From positions 1 through 57,855 of the forward strand of contig NZ_BSEJ01000019.1 of NCBI RefSeq assembly GCF_027921765.1: DNA of 57,855 nucleotides. Direction: 5' to 3'. The position numbers and the translations under genes are program-made. This DNA comes from Microbacterium barkeri. GTDB lineage: Bacteria; Actinomycetota; Actinomycetes; Actinomycetales; Microbacteriaceae. This document shows, one piece after another, positions 22,509 to 30,697 of this stretch (position 1 is the first letter of the stretch; each line of letters begins with the position of its first letter). Under the pieces are notes generated by a model. It was not told the origin of the DNA. It saw only the letters and a list, made by a program, of their open reading frames with translations, and did no database searches.

Positions 22509-24389
22509 GTGTTCACCGAGGACTTCTCCCGCGCCCCCGTGCAGGGCCGCGCGGCCGCTCTCGTGATCGCCGAGGGCCGGTGCGCGGCGGGCCGCCGCGA
22601 CGGCGTGACGTGGCGGCGCCGACTGCGTGACGGGTCGATCCGCGCCGAGCTCGTCCTGTTCTCGTCGGTCGCGGCCGCCGAGGCCGCCGCCCGCGCGCAC
22701 CGCGGGCGCGTGCGGCTCCTCGTGGCCGAGCCGCGCGGCTACACGAACGGCGTGTGGCGCGCGGAGGACAGCGGGATGGCGCACAACGAGCGCTTCCACC
22801 CCGTCTCCACCGAGCTGCGCGACGGCCGGGAGCCGCCCGAGATCGCCGGGCCGGTGCGGCGTCCGCGACGGGAGCGCCGTCGCCCCGAGCCGCGTCGCTG
22901 GACGATCTTCGATGGGGAGTCGATGTTCCTCGGCGCGACGCGCTACCGCCATCCGCTCGCGTGGCTCGCCACGAACCGACACTGGTGGCCCATGGTCGCG
23001 AAGATGCACCGCATGCCCGGGACGGTGTGGCACGGCGTCTACGCCGAGTGGCCGTTCACGCTCGGCACGCTCGCGACCTATCGCACGCGCGACGACATGA
23101 TGCGCTTCGCGCGCATGCCGGAGCATCGCCACCTCATGCAGTGGATCGTCCGCGACACGGTCAACGCGACGGGCGGCTTCATCCGGATCTTCTCCTCGCG
23201 CGGCGAGCTCGCGCGCCAGGCATCGGCGGCCGAGCAGGCGTCGGCCCGCGTTCCGGCGGATGGCCCAGGCGGCGACGATGGGGAGCGGCTGCGCCTCGAG
23301 CGGGTCGAGACCGAGGCGCAGCTGCAGGAGTTCCTCGCGGTGTCGCGCCGCGGCGACCCCGCGCACCTCGCGGTGCCGCTCCTCGAGGACGTGGTGCGCG
23401 CGTGGTTCGACGGGTCGGCGGCGGCGGATGGCCGCACCGAGCTGCTCCTCGCACGCCGCGGCGACGAGACGGTGGGGCGCACGACGATCCACGCCGACCG
23501 CGCGCTCGACGAGAAGCTCGGCACGCGCGCGACGCTCTTCGGGGCGACCTGGGCGGCGACGCCCGACGACCTCCGGGCCCTGCTCGAGCTCATCGCGGAT
23601 CGCGGGCGGCGCGACGGCAGCGCCGAGGTGATCGGCCCCGTCTCGCTGCTGCCGAACCAGACCGGCGGGGTGATCACGAGCGGATTCGACGAGCCCGGCT
23701 TCTTCGACGGGGCCTGGAATCCGGACTGGGTCCCGCGCGTGTACGAGGAGGCGGGCTTCGCGGTCTGGAACGCATCCGACACCTGGATCGCCGACCTCGA
23801 TGCCGCTCCCGCGCCATCCGCCCCGTCGGCCGAGGAGCTCGCCGCCGCGGGCATCCGGATCCGGCGCGCGTCGCGCGTGCGGTTCGCGCGCGACGTGGCC
23901 TGGCTGCGGACGCTCGTCAACGCCGCCTTCGCGCAGCTGCCGTACTACACCGAGATCTCGCGCGCGCAGATGCGCGACGCGACGAGCGGGCTCGTCGGGC
24001 TCATGGACCCAGGGCTGTGGCTCTTCGCCGAGGACGCGCGGACGGGCGAGCCGGTCGGCTTCGTGCTCGTCGTGCCCGACCCGGTCGACGTGCTGAGGGG
24101 ATCCGGCGGCCGCGTCGGGCCGCGCGAGGCCCTTCGACTGCTGCGCGGCGGGCGCGGCCGCGACGCCGTGCTCGTCATCCACGGCGTCGTGCCCGAGCGC
24201 CAGGGGCGGGGCATCGCCGGGCTTCTCTGGCGCGCCGTCGCCGAGCGGCTCCGCGAGGGCGGCTACCGCATCCTGCGGACGACGTACATCGGGCGCGAGA
24301 ACGCGGCCTCGGCCCGACCCATCGAGCGGCTCGGCGGCCGTCCGCTGCACGGGACGGCCTTCTACCGCCGCCGGCTGGAGGAGTCATGA
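22509..24389 (+). CDS. Fusion: CrtA/monooxygenase-like N-domain plus GNAT acyltransferase
   Basis: A 626-residue two-part protein. Residues about 1-230 resemble the CrtA (spheroidene monooxygenase-like) group with a ferredoxin-like fold: WLATNRHWWPMVAKMHRMPG, then YRTRDDMMRFARMPEHRHLM. Residues about 260-626 are a GNAT-type acyltransferase; the acetyl-CoA P-loop is VPERQGRGIAGLLWRAVAE and the end TTYIGRENAASARPIERLGG is typical of motif B. An extra region GPVSLLPNQTGGVITSGFDE matches a large GNAT subfamily as I remember it. The fusion suggests a ligase-made acyl-CoA donor and a small-molecule acceptor. The stop overlaps the next ATG. The N-domain call is less sure than the GNAT call. Confidence 0.65.
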   Translation: MFTEDFSRAPVQGRAAALVIAEGRCAAGRRDGVTWRRRLRDGSIRAELVLFSSVAAAEAAARAHRGRVRLLVAEPRGYTNGVWRAEDSGMAHNERFHPVSTELRDGREPPEIAGPVRRPRRERRRPEPRRWTIFDGESMFLGATRYRHPLAWLATNRHWWPMVAKMHRMPGTVWHGVYAEWPFTLGTLATYRTRDDMMRFARMPEHRHLMQWIVRDTVNATGGFIRIFSSRGELARQASAAEQASARVPADGPGGDDGERLRLERVETEAQLQEFLAVSRRGDPAHLAVPLLEDVVRAWFDGSAAADGRTELLLARRGDETVGRTTIHADRALDEKLGTRATLFGATWAATPDDLRALLELIADRGRRDGSAEVIGPVSLLPNQTGGVITSGFDEPGFFDGAWNPDWVPRVYEEAGFAVWNASDTWIADLDAAPAPSAPSAEELAAAGIRIRRASRVRFARDVAWLRTLVNAAFAQLPYYTEISRAQMRDATSGLVGLMDPGLWLFAEDARTGEPVGFVLVVPDPVDVLRGSGGRVGPREALRLLRGGRGRDAVLVIHGVVPERQGRGIAGLLWRAVAERLREGGYRILRTTYIGRENAASARPIERLGGRPLHGTAFYRRRLEES

Positions 24390-25441
24390 CCGATCTTCGC
24401 GACATCGTCGCGGCGGCGTCGAGCGCGCCGTCCGCGCACAACACGCAGCCGTGGGAGGCCCGCATCCGCTCGGACGCGATCGAGCTGGGCGTCGCGGAGG
24501 GGCGCACGCTCCGCGTGGGCGACCCCACCGGACGCGACACCGTGCTCGCGCTCGGCGCGTGGACCGAGGCCGCCGCCGCCGCGGCGCGTGCACGCGGGCG
24601 CGCGCTCGACGTGCAGACCCTGCCGGCCCTCGCGGACCCCGCGGTGATCGTCCGCGCCGAGCGCCGCGACCCGGTCGCACGTCTCACGCTCGGTGGCGAG
24701 GTGCCCGTGCAGCGCACGGCTCTGGATCGGCGGCTCACCTATCGCGGGGCCGTGCGGCGCGTGCCCGGCTTCCTCGAGGCCGCGTCTGCCGTCGTGCCGC
24801 CGTGGATCCGGCTCGTGCCCATCGCCGCGGGCGACCTGCGCCGGCTGTCGGCACTGGGCACAGCCGACACGCTCACCCGGCCCGGCGTCGCGGAGGAGCT
24901 CGCCTCCTGGCTGAGGCTGTCGCCGCAGCACCCCCGCTATGGCCTCGACGGGCTGAGCGACCGCGTGCTCCTCCTGCCGCCGCGCCTCGCGGCACTCGCC
25001 GCGCCGTTCACGCGACGCCGCCGGCTGCGCGACGGCGCGGCCCGCGTGGCGCGCATCGGCGGCGACCTCGTGCGCCGCGTGCTGCTCGAGGTGCCGGTGC
25101 AGGCCGCAGGGGAGGCCGCCGACGCGGACCACTTCGTGCTCGTCGTGGAGTCGGACGAGCTCGACCTCGGCACCGGCGCCGCGCTCACGCGGATCCTCAA
25201 CTCGCCGCTCGGCCTGCCCGCGGAGACGGTGTTCGAGGCCGGCCGCGCGCTCATGCGGGTGTGGCTTCTCGCCGCGGAGCGCGGCATCGCGTTCGCGCCC
25301 CACTCGGAGGTGCTCGACTCTGCACTCGCCCAGGGCGAGCTGCAGTACCGGCTCGGGCTCGGGCGCCGCACGGTGCCGCTCTTCGTCACATCGGCCGGGC
25401 GGCCGCTGGCGGTGCCGCCGCGCTCGCCGCGTCTCGGCTGA
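24386..25441 (+). CDS. Acg-like nitroreductase family protein
   Basis: A 351-residue protein of the nitroreductase superfamily, closer to the actinobacterial Acg type (two nitroreductase-like halves in one chain, about 320-350 residues) than to short homodimeric enzymes. SSAPSAHNTQPWEA at residues 11-24 is the FMN-contacting signature. The distal half includes a segment ETVFEAGRALMRVWLLAAERG, as in the C-terminal FMN-fold helix. Translationally coupled to the GNAT fusion, so a redox step in the same pathway is likely. Acg proteins may sequester flavin rather than catalyse, so activity is open. Confidence 0.78.
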   Translation: MTDLRDIVAAASSAPSAHNTQPWEARIRSDAIELGVAEGRTLRVGDPTGRDTVLALGAWTEAAAAAARARGRALDVQTLPALADPAVIVRAERRDPVARLTLGGEVPVQRTALDRRLTYRGAVRRVPGFLEAASAVVPPWIRLVPIAAGDLRRLSALGTADTLTRPGVAEELASWLRLSPQHPRYGLDGLSDRVLLLPPRLAALAAPFTRRRRLRDGAARVARIGGDLVRRVLLEVPVQAAGEAADADHFVLVVESDELDLGTGAALTRILNSPLGLPAETVFEAGRALMRVWLLAAERGIAFAPHSEVLDSALAQGELQYRLGLGRRTVPLFVTSAGRPLAVPPRSPRLG

Positions 25442-25472
25442 TCTCGTCCGCAGAGCGACCGCGACGTCGTCC

Positions 25473-25708
25473 GGGTCGCAGTTGGCGTCGGTATCGGCGT
25501 CTGTGGGGATGGAAGTTGCGACCTGGGTGGGGTGGTGTGTGGTTCGGGTCGCGGTTTCCGTCGGTGTCGGCGTCTGTGGGGACGGGAGTTGCGACCTGGG
25601 TGGGGTGGTGTGTGGTTCGGGTCGCGGTTTCCGTCGGTATCGGCGTCTGTGGGGACGGGAGTTGCGACCTGGGTGGGGTGGTGTGTGGTCCGGGTCGCCG
25701 TTGGCGTC
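25473..25708. repeat. 73-bp tandem repeat, three copies plus a partial fourth
   Basis: Units begin with GGGTCGC at 25473, 25546, 25619 and 25692, a constant 73 bp. Copies 2 and 3 are nearly identical; copy 1 and the 17-bp partial copy 4 share the GTTGGCGTC variant, as if new copies arose inside. Each unit has a G-rich stretch (GGGGACGGG then GGGTGGGG) that fits a G-quadruplex pattern, and a GCGACC/GGTCGC inverted pair. The array fills the space between two convergent genes (stops at 25441 and 25711). I do not think it is coding. Confidence 0.9.
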
Positions 25709-25710
25709 CG

Positions 25711-26697
25711 CTACGTCAGGAGCGCGTGGCAGCGGGTGATACGGGCGCGCCACCACTGCTCGCGCTCGGCGGATGCCCCGTGCGCGTCGAGCAGGGAGGG
25801 ATCCGGCTCCGGCCGGGTGACGGGGATCGCGCCGCCTGAGGGAACGAGGGGCGGATCGACGACGTCGGCCGCGAGCAGTGCGGTCGTGCCGAGGCCGCAG
25901 TCGTATGCCAGGTCAGGGAGAGCTGCGGCGAGGGCCGCGCCCTGCGCGAGGCCGATCGACGTGTCGAGGGCGCTCGAGACGACCGCGGGGAGCCCAGCCG
26001 CCTGAACGATGTCGAGGGCGCGCCTCGTGCCGCCCAGGGGCTGCGCCTTCACGACGAGGATGTCGGCCGCTCCCGCGCGGGCGACCCGCAGCGGGTCGGC
26101 CGCCTTCCGCACGCTCTCGTCGGCCGCGACCGGGATGTCCCAGTCATGCAGCCGCCGTCGGATCTCGGCGAGTTCGTCGACGCTCGCGCACGGCTGCTCC
26201 GCGTACTCGAGGTCGAACTCGGAGAGGGCGTGGAGGGCCCGCTCGGCCTCGTCGACGTTCCAGCCGCCGTTCGCGTCGACGCGGATGCGCGCCTCGACAC
26301 CCAGAGCCTCGCGCGCGGCCCTCACGCGGGCGACGTCGTCGTCGAGCGTCTGCCCGCGCTCGGCGACCTTGACCTTCGCCGTGCGGCATCCGTCATAGCG
26401 GGCGAGGATGGCGGCGACGTCTGCGGCGGCGACGGCGGGCACCGTCGCGTTGACGGGGATCGAGGATCGATGCGCCGCGGGCTGCGGGTTCCACGCGAAG
26501 TCGATCGCCGCCGCGAGCCAGGTGCTCGCCTCCTCGTCGTCGTACTCGAGGAAGGGGGAGAACTCGGCCCACCCCTCCGGCCCCTCGAACAGCGCGGCCT
26601 CGCGGTGGTCGACACCCCGGAACCGCGTCGCGAGCGGGAGCGAGACGATGCGCGTGCTCGCGAGGATCTCGGCGAGCGGGGGCAGCGGAGCGGTCAT
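25711..26697 (-). CDS. menC: o-Succinylbenzoate synthase
   Basis: A 328-residue enolase-superfamily enzyme that dehydrates SHCHC to o-succinylbenzoate in menaquinone synthesis. The two catalytic lysines are in TAKVKV and in LVVKAQPLGG; metal ligands are in RVDANGG (Asp), EYAEQP (Glu) and VAADESV (Asp). Length fits the short actinobacterial OSBS group. The minus-strand start has CAGGAT (complement of 26704-26709) 6 nt upstream, a one-base variant of the leaderless -10. It is divergent from the PadR gene. Confidence 0.9.
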   Translation of the reverse strand: MTAPLPPLAEILASTRIVSLPLATRFRGVDHREAALFEGPEGWAEFSPFLEYDDEEASTWLAAAIDFAWNPQPAAHRSSIPVNATVPAVAAADVAAILARYDGCRTAKVKVAERGQTLDDDVARVRAAREALGVEARIRVDANGGWNVDEAERALHALSEFDLEYAEQPCASVDELAEIRRRLHDWDIPVAADESVRKAADPLRVARAGAADILVVKAQPLGGTRRALDIVQAAGLPAVVSSALDTSIGLAQGAALAAALPDLAYDCGLGTTALLAADVVDPPLVPSGGAIPVTRPEPDPSLLDAHGASAEREQWWRARITRCHALLT

Positions 26698-26754
26698 GGG
26701 ACCATCCTGCCCCTCGCCGCCGGACGCAGCGTGTGCGACCCGGGTCAGTAGTGT

Positions 26755-26766
26755 CTATTGCAATAG
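26755..26766. promoter_or_regulatory. CTATTGCAATAG palindrome in the menC-PadR divergent region
   Basis: A perfect 12-bp palindrome lies upstream of the PadR gene. A further inverted pair TGTGCGAC (26732-26739) and GTCGCACA (26772-26779) brackets it. The TAATGT -10 at 26781-26786 follows closely, so a bound PadR protein would block it. The exact operator is not provable by eye. Confidence 0.55.
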
Positions 26767-26793
26767 TGTGTGTCGCACAGTAATGTGAAGCGC

Positions 26794-27135
26794 ATGAGCG
26801 AGAACGAGGCCTTCGAGACGCACCTGCAGGAGCTCCGGCGCGGCACGATCGTGCTCGCGTGCCTGCAGCTCCTGCGGGACGCGGGCTACGGGTACGGGCT
26901 GCTCGAAGACCTCGAACGCCACGGCTTCGCGACCGACGCCAACACGCTGTACCCGCTGCTGCGTCGCCTCGAGAAGCAGGGACACCTCACGAGCGAGTGG
27001 AACACCGACGAGGCGCGGCCGCGCAAGTTCTACCGCACGTCGGCGGCGGGCATCCGCCTCGCCGAGACCCTCACCGGCGAGTGGCGCGCGCTCACCGCCT
27101 CCATCGCCTCCCTCACCGATCCTTCGGAGGACTGA
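26794..27135 (+). CDS. PadR family transcriptional regulator
   Basis: A 113-residue PadR-type winged-helix regulator. RRGTIVLACLQLLRDAGYGYGLLEDLERHG (seen in two parts, GTIVLACLQLL and GYGLLEDLE) and TLYPLLRRLEKQGHL are family hallmarks. TAATGT at 26781-26786 lies 7 nt before ATG 26794, so I prefer this start to the ATG at 26770, which would be upstream of the transcript. Followed after 1 nt by a membrane-protein gene, a common PadR/HAAS arrangement in which the regulator controls its partner. Confidence 0.9.
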   Translation: MSENEAFETHLQELRRGTIVLACLQLLRDAGYGYGLLEDLERHGFATDANTLYPLLRRLEKQGHLTSEWNTDEARPRKFYRTSAAGIRLAETLTGEWRALTASIASLTDPSED

Positions 27136-27136
27136 C

Positions 27137-28096
27137 ATGACCGGCTACACCGAGCGGTACATCGCCGCCGCCATCCGCACGCTCCCGCCCACCGCCCAGG
27201 GCGACGTCCGCGATGAGCTCCAGGCATCGATCGCCGACGCGATCGACGCGCGCGTCGACGCGGGACAGCCGTTCGTCGACGCCGAGCGCGCCGTGCTCAC
27301 CGAGCTCGGCGACCCCGACGTGCTGGCGGCGCGCTACGCCGACCGGCCCCTGCAGCTCATCGGCCCGCGCTACTACCTCGTGTGGTGGCGGCTCCTCAAG
27401 CTCCTGCTGTGGATCGTCATCCCGTGCGCCATGGTCGGCCATGCGATCGCCCTCGTGCTCACGAAGCGTGCGGCCGGCTTGGACGCGAGCGCGAACCTCA
27501 TCGGGGAGGTGATCGGCGGGTCGATCGCGCTCGGCCTCTCCGTGGGGGTCCATGTCGCGTTCTGGACGACGCTCGTGTTCGCGATCCTCGAGCGTACGGG
27601 CACCGACACCGGCGTGCGGTGGAGCGTCGATCAGCTGCCCGAGCCGGGCGGCGACGGCACGGGGCGCAGCGACCTCATCGCGTCGCTCGTCCTGCTCGGC
27701 GCGCTCGCGGGGGCCATCCTCTGGGACAGCGCGGTCGGGTTCGCGCGGACGCCCGAGCGATGGATGCCCGTGCTCGACCAGCGACTGTGGCCCTGGGGGA
27801 TCGCGTGGCTGTTCGCGACCCTCGTGCTGTCGGCGCTCGTCGCGATCGCGGTGTATGCGAAGGGGCGGTGGACGAGCGCGCTTGCCGCGCTGAACGCGGT
27901 CGCCGCTCTCGCCTTCGCGGTGCCGGCCCTCGTGCTGCTCGTGCAGGACGGTCTGCTGAGCCCCGCGTTCACCGCGACGTTCCTGCCGGGCGCGGCGCTC
28001 CCGGTCACGAAGGCGGTCCTCGGGATCGTGATCATCGCCGTCGCGGGGTGGTCGATCGTCGACGGCTTCGTGAAGGCCCGTCGCGCAGCGCGCTGA
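27137..28096 (+). CDS. HAAS/permease-prefix domain membrane protein
   Basis: A 319-residue protein. The first ~80 residues form the helical HAAS-type prefix (TERYIAAAIRTLPPTAQGDV ... VLTELGDPDVLAARYADRP), often found with PadR regulators. Then come seven or so hydrophobic helices (about 90-112, 125-150, 170-195, 205-230, 235-260, 285-305). No catalytic motif is visible. Probably a PadR-controlled membrane protein of unknown function; RBS GGAGG overlaps the PadR end. Confidence 0.75.
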   Translation: MTGYTERYIAAAIRTLPPTAQGDVRDELQASIADAIDARVDAGQPFVDAERAVLTELGDPDVLAARYADRPLQLIGPRYYLVWWRLLKLLLWIVIPCAMVGHAIALVLTKRAAGLDASANLIGEVIGGSIALGLSVGVHVAFWTTLVFAILERTGTDTGVRWSVDQLPEPGGDGTGRSDLIASLVLLGALAGAILWDSAVGFARTPERWMPVLDQRLWPWGIAWLFATLVLSALVAIAVYAKGRWTSALAALNAVAALAFAVPALVLLVQDGLLSPAFTATFLPGAALPVTKAVLGIVIIAVAGWSIVDGFVKARRAAR

Positions 28097-28103
28097 CTGA
28101 GAA

Positions 28104-28131
28104 GGGCGCCTCGCCGGCGGGCGGTGCGCCC
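28104..28131 (+). terminator. Probable terminator of the PadR operon
   Basis: GGGCGCCTCGCC (28104-28115) pairs with GGCGGTGCGCCC (28120-28131) over a 12-position stem with one mismatch and one G-T wobble, with a GGCG loop. No T-run follows. Confidence 0.5.
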
Positions 28132-28164
28132 CTCCGGTGCACGGGCGACCGGTACCATGCCCGC

Positions 28165-28827
28165 ATGGCGCTGACTGCCGATGCCCTCGTCGCCGAGCTC
28201 GAGGCGGCGGCGGATCCTCTCGCGCACCCGAACCGCCACTACCGCGGCGACGCCCGGGTCATGGGCGTGCGGATGGGCACGGTCTTCGACATCGCGAAGG
28301 CCTTCGCCGCGCTGCCGCTCGATGAGATCGGCCGGCTGCTCGACGAGGATCCCTACGAGGCGCGCCTGGCGGCCTTCTGCGTCCTGGACTTCGCCGTCCG
28401 ATCTCCGCGCATGGCCGACGCCGACCGGGCGTCATGCTTCCGCCTCTACCTCGACCGGCATGATCGCATCGACTCGTGGGACATGGTCGACCGCGCGGCG
28501 CCGCGCGTCGTCGGAGGATTCCTGCGGGAGCGCCCGCGTGACATCCTCTTCGATCTCGCGGCGTCGCCGGACCCGCTCCGGCGGCGCACGGCCATGACCG
28601 CGCCGCTCGCGTACACGCGACCGCCGCACCCTGCGGGCATCGACGACCTCCTCCGCCTCGCCGAGCTGCTCGCGGACGACCCCGATCCGCTCGTCTCGAA
28701 GCCGGTCGGCATCGCCCTCAAGCACGCCGGGGCCGCCGCGCCCGACGCGGTGCAAGCCTTCCTGGAGCGGGTGGGGGAGCGCCTCCCGGCGTCCGTCCGG
28801 AGAGAGGCGCGCGCCAAGCTCCCGTGA
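28165..28827 (+). CDS. AlkD-like DNA alkylation repair protein
   Basis: A 220-residue all-helical HEAT-like protein of the AlkD/AlkC group, which in its active members excises alkylated bases. DSWDMVDRAAPRVVGGFL with its conserved Trp-Asp, and LRRRTAMTA, match the family core; the end shows the final HEAT-type repeat LADDPDPLVSKPVGIALKHA. A TACCAT box (28153-28158) sits 6 nt before the ATG, pointing to a leaderless gene. Catalytic competence is not proven by sequence alone. Confidence 0.75.
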   Translation: MALTADALVAELEAAADPLAHPNRHYRGDARVMGVRMGTVFDIAKAFAALPLDEIGRLLDEDPYEARLAAFCVLDFAVRSPRMADADRASCFRLYLDRHDRIDSWDMVDRAAPRVVGGFLRERPRDILFDLAASPDPLRRRTAMTAPLAYTRPPHPAGIDDLLRLAELLADDPDPLVSKPVGIALKHAGAAAPDAVQAFLERVGERLPASVRREARAKLP

Positions 28828-28877
28828 GCGGCCTGCCGTCCGAGCCCGCACCATCCGCGCGCCCATAGGCTGGCCAC

Positions 28878-29678
28878 ATGCCTCTTCTCGACACCCCGGT
28901 CCGACTCGGCGTCCAGATCGCGCCGCAGCACTCCTCCTACGCCACGATCCGCGACGCGGTCTCCCTCCTCGAGGACATGGGCGTCGACATCCTCTTCAAC
29001 TGGGACCACTTCTTCCCGCTCTCGGGCGACCCCGAAGGCACGCACTTCGAGGCCTGGACGATGCTCGCCGCGTGGGCCGAGCAGACCGAGCGCGTCGAGT
29101 TCGGCTGCCTCGTGAACTGCAACTCGTACCGCAACGCGGATCTCCAGGCCGACATGGCCCGGACCGTCGACCACATCTCCGCGAAGGGCGGCGAGACCGG
29201 GCGCTTCATCTTCGGCACGGGAGCCGGATGGTTCGAGCGCGACTACGACGAGTACGGCTACGAGTTCGGCACCCCGGGCACGCGCCTGAAGGACCTCGCC
29301 GCGGGGATGGAGCGGATCGAGCGCCGCTGGGACGCGCTCAACCCGGAACCGACGCGGCGGATCCCCGTGCTCATCGGCGGCAAGGGCGAGCAGAAGACGC
29401 TGCGCCTCGTCGCGAGGCACGCGGACATCTGGCACAGCTTCACGGAGGGCGAGGAGCTCGCGCGCAAGCTCGATGTGCTCGCGAGCTGGGGTGAGAAGGA
29501 GGAGCGCGACCTGTCGCAGCTCGTCGTCTCGAACGAACTCAAGGGGCGCGACGAGGCGAAGGCCGATGAGCTCTTCGCGGCCGGCGTGCGCCTGTTCACG
29601 CTCGGGATCAGCGGCCCCGAGCTCGACTTCGACCTCGTGCGGCGCTGGCTCGCCTGGCGCGACGCGAAGAACGGCTGA
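28878..29678 (+). CDS. LLM-class F420-type oxidoreductase
   Basis: A 266-residue TIM-barrel protein of the luciferase-like monooxygenase class, subgroup that uses coenzyme F420 in actinobacteria. Seen: VRLGVQIAPQHSSY, NWDHFFPLSGDPEG, FGTGAGWFERDYDEYG and VLIGGKGEQKTLRLVARHAD, the usual spaced blocks. The barrel is complete though short. A TAGGCT box at 28866-28871 lies 6 nt before the ATG. The substrate is unknown; no F420 synthesis genes are in the window. Confidence 0.85.
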   Translation: MPLLDTPVRLGVQIAPQHSSYATIRDAVSLLEDMGVDILFNWDHFFPLSGDPEGTHFEAWTMLAAWAEQTERVEFGCLVNCNSYRNADLQADMARTVDHISAKGGETGRFIFGTGAGWFERDYDEYGYEFGTPGTRLKDLAAGMERIERRWDALNPEPTRRIPVLIGGKGEQKTLRLVARHADIWHSFTEGEELARKLDVLASWGEKEERDLSQLVVSNELKGRDEAKADELFAAGVRLFTLGISGPELDFDLVRRWLAWRDAKNG

Positions 29679-29686
29679 GGCGCGAC

Positions 29687-29742
29687 GGGTTCGCCGCGAA
29701 ACGCGGCGAACCCGAGCCCGTTCGCCGCGAAACGCGGCGAAC
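29687..29742 (+). terminator. Two near-identical tandem hairpins
   Basis: Hairpin 1: 29687-29698 with 29702-29713 (12 bp, GGGTTCGCCGCG, loop AAA). Hairpin 2: 29720-29729 with 29733-29742 (10 bp, GTTCGCCGCG, loop AAA). Both share the core TTCGCCGCGAAACGCGGCGAA. They follow the oxidoreductase stop and precede the menB promoter, so tandem terminators fit best. Confidence 0.75.
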
Positions 29743-29775
29743 CGCCTCCCCGGGCCCCGGAATAGGCTGGTCCAC

Positions 29776-30684
29776 GTGAGCGACGCCTTCGTATCCGACC
29801 TGTTCGACCCCGCCGAGTGGGACGCCGCGCCCGGCTCCGAGGACTACCGGGACATCACGGCGCACGTGTCGAAGGACGGCCGCATCGCGCGGATCGCGAT
29901 CGACCGGCCGGAGGTGCGCAACGCGTTCCGTCCGGCGACGGTTGACGAGCTCTACCGCGCTCTCGACCTCGCGCGCACCGACCCGCGCATCGGCGTCGTG
30001 CTCCTCACGGGCAACGGCCCAAGCCCCAAGGACGGCGGATGGGCGTTCTGCTCGGGCGGGGATCAGCGCATCCGCGGCCGCGACGGGTACAAGTACTCCG
30101 AGGACGAGACGTCGGTCACGGACTCCGCGCGCGCGGGGCGGCTTCACATCCTCGAGGTGCAGCGGCTCATCCGCTTCATGCCGAAGGTCGTCATCGCCGT
30201 GGTCCCCGGCTGGGCCGCAGGAGGCGGGCACTCCCTCAACGTCGTGTGCGATCTCTCGATCGCGTCGGAGGACGCGAAGTTCAAGCAGACGGATGCCGAC
30301 GTCGGCTCGTTCGATGCGGGATACGGCTCGGCGTACTTCGCGCGGCAGATCGGCCAGAAGTTCGCGCGCGAGATCTTCTTCCTCGCCGAGACCTACTCGG
30401 CGCAGCGGGCGTACGAGATGGGCGCAGTCAACCGCGTCGTCCCGCACGCGGAGCTCGAGCGCGAGGCGATCGCGATGGCCCGGACCATCCTCGGGAAGTC
30501 GCCCACGGCCATCCGCATGCTGAAGTACGCCTTCAACGCGGTCGACGACGGCCTCGTCGGGCAGCAGCTCTTCGCGGGCGAGGCGACGCGTCTCGCCTAC
30601 GGCACCGACGAGGCGGTCGAGGGCCGCGACGCGTTCCTCGAGAAGCGGGATCCCGACTGGGCGCCGTTCCCGTGGCACTTCTGA
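29776..30684 (+). CDS. menB: 1,4-Dihydroxy-2-naphthoyl-CoA synthase
   Basis: This 302-residue crotonase-fold enzyme closes the ring of o-succinylbenzoyl-CoA. Markers: ITAHVSKDGRIARIAIDRPE, the oxyanion region FCSGGDQRIRGRDGY, GWAAGGGHSLNVVCDLSIAS, and QTDADVGSFDAGYGSAYFAR which carries the MenB-specific Asp. C-terminal WAPFPWHF is typical. TAGGCT at 29763-29768 lies 7 nt before the GTG, so the start is well supported. Followed after 13 nt by menE. Confidence 0.95.
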   Translation: MSDAFVSDLFDPAEWDAAPGSEDYRDITAHVSKDGRIARIAIDRPEVRNAFRPATVDELYRALDLARTDPRIGVVLLTGNGPSPKDGGWAFCSGGDQRIRGRDGYKYSEDETSVTDSARAGRLHILEVQRLIRFMPKVVIAVVPGWAAGGGHSLNVVCDLSIASEDAKFKQTDADVGSFDAGYGSAYFARQIGQKFAREIFFLAETYSAQRAYEMGAVNRVVPHAELEREAIAMARTILGKSPTAIRMLKYAFNAVDDGLVGQQLFAGEATRLAYGTDEAVEGRDAFLEKRDPDWAPFPWHF

Positions 30685-30697
30685 TCCGGATGGCGCG

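Noticed and set aside
25473..25708. Possible CRISPR array
   Set aside because: Repeats are continuous with no unique spacers, and there are no cas genes.
25482..25739. Short open frame through the 73-bp repeats
   Set aside because: Because 73 is not a multiple of three the frame shifts at each copy; the repeated peptide WVGWCVVRVAVSVG has no start with a ribosome site.
26770..26796. ATG 26770 as PadR start
   Set aside because: It lies upstream of the TAATGT -10 box and overlaps the symmetric element; ATG 26794 has the family-typical N-terminus.
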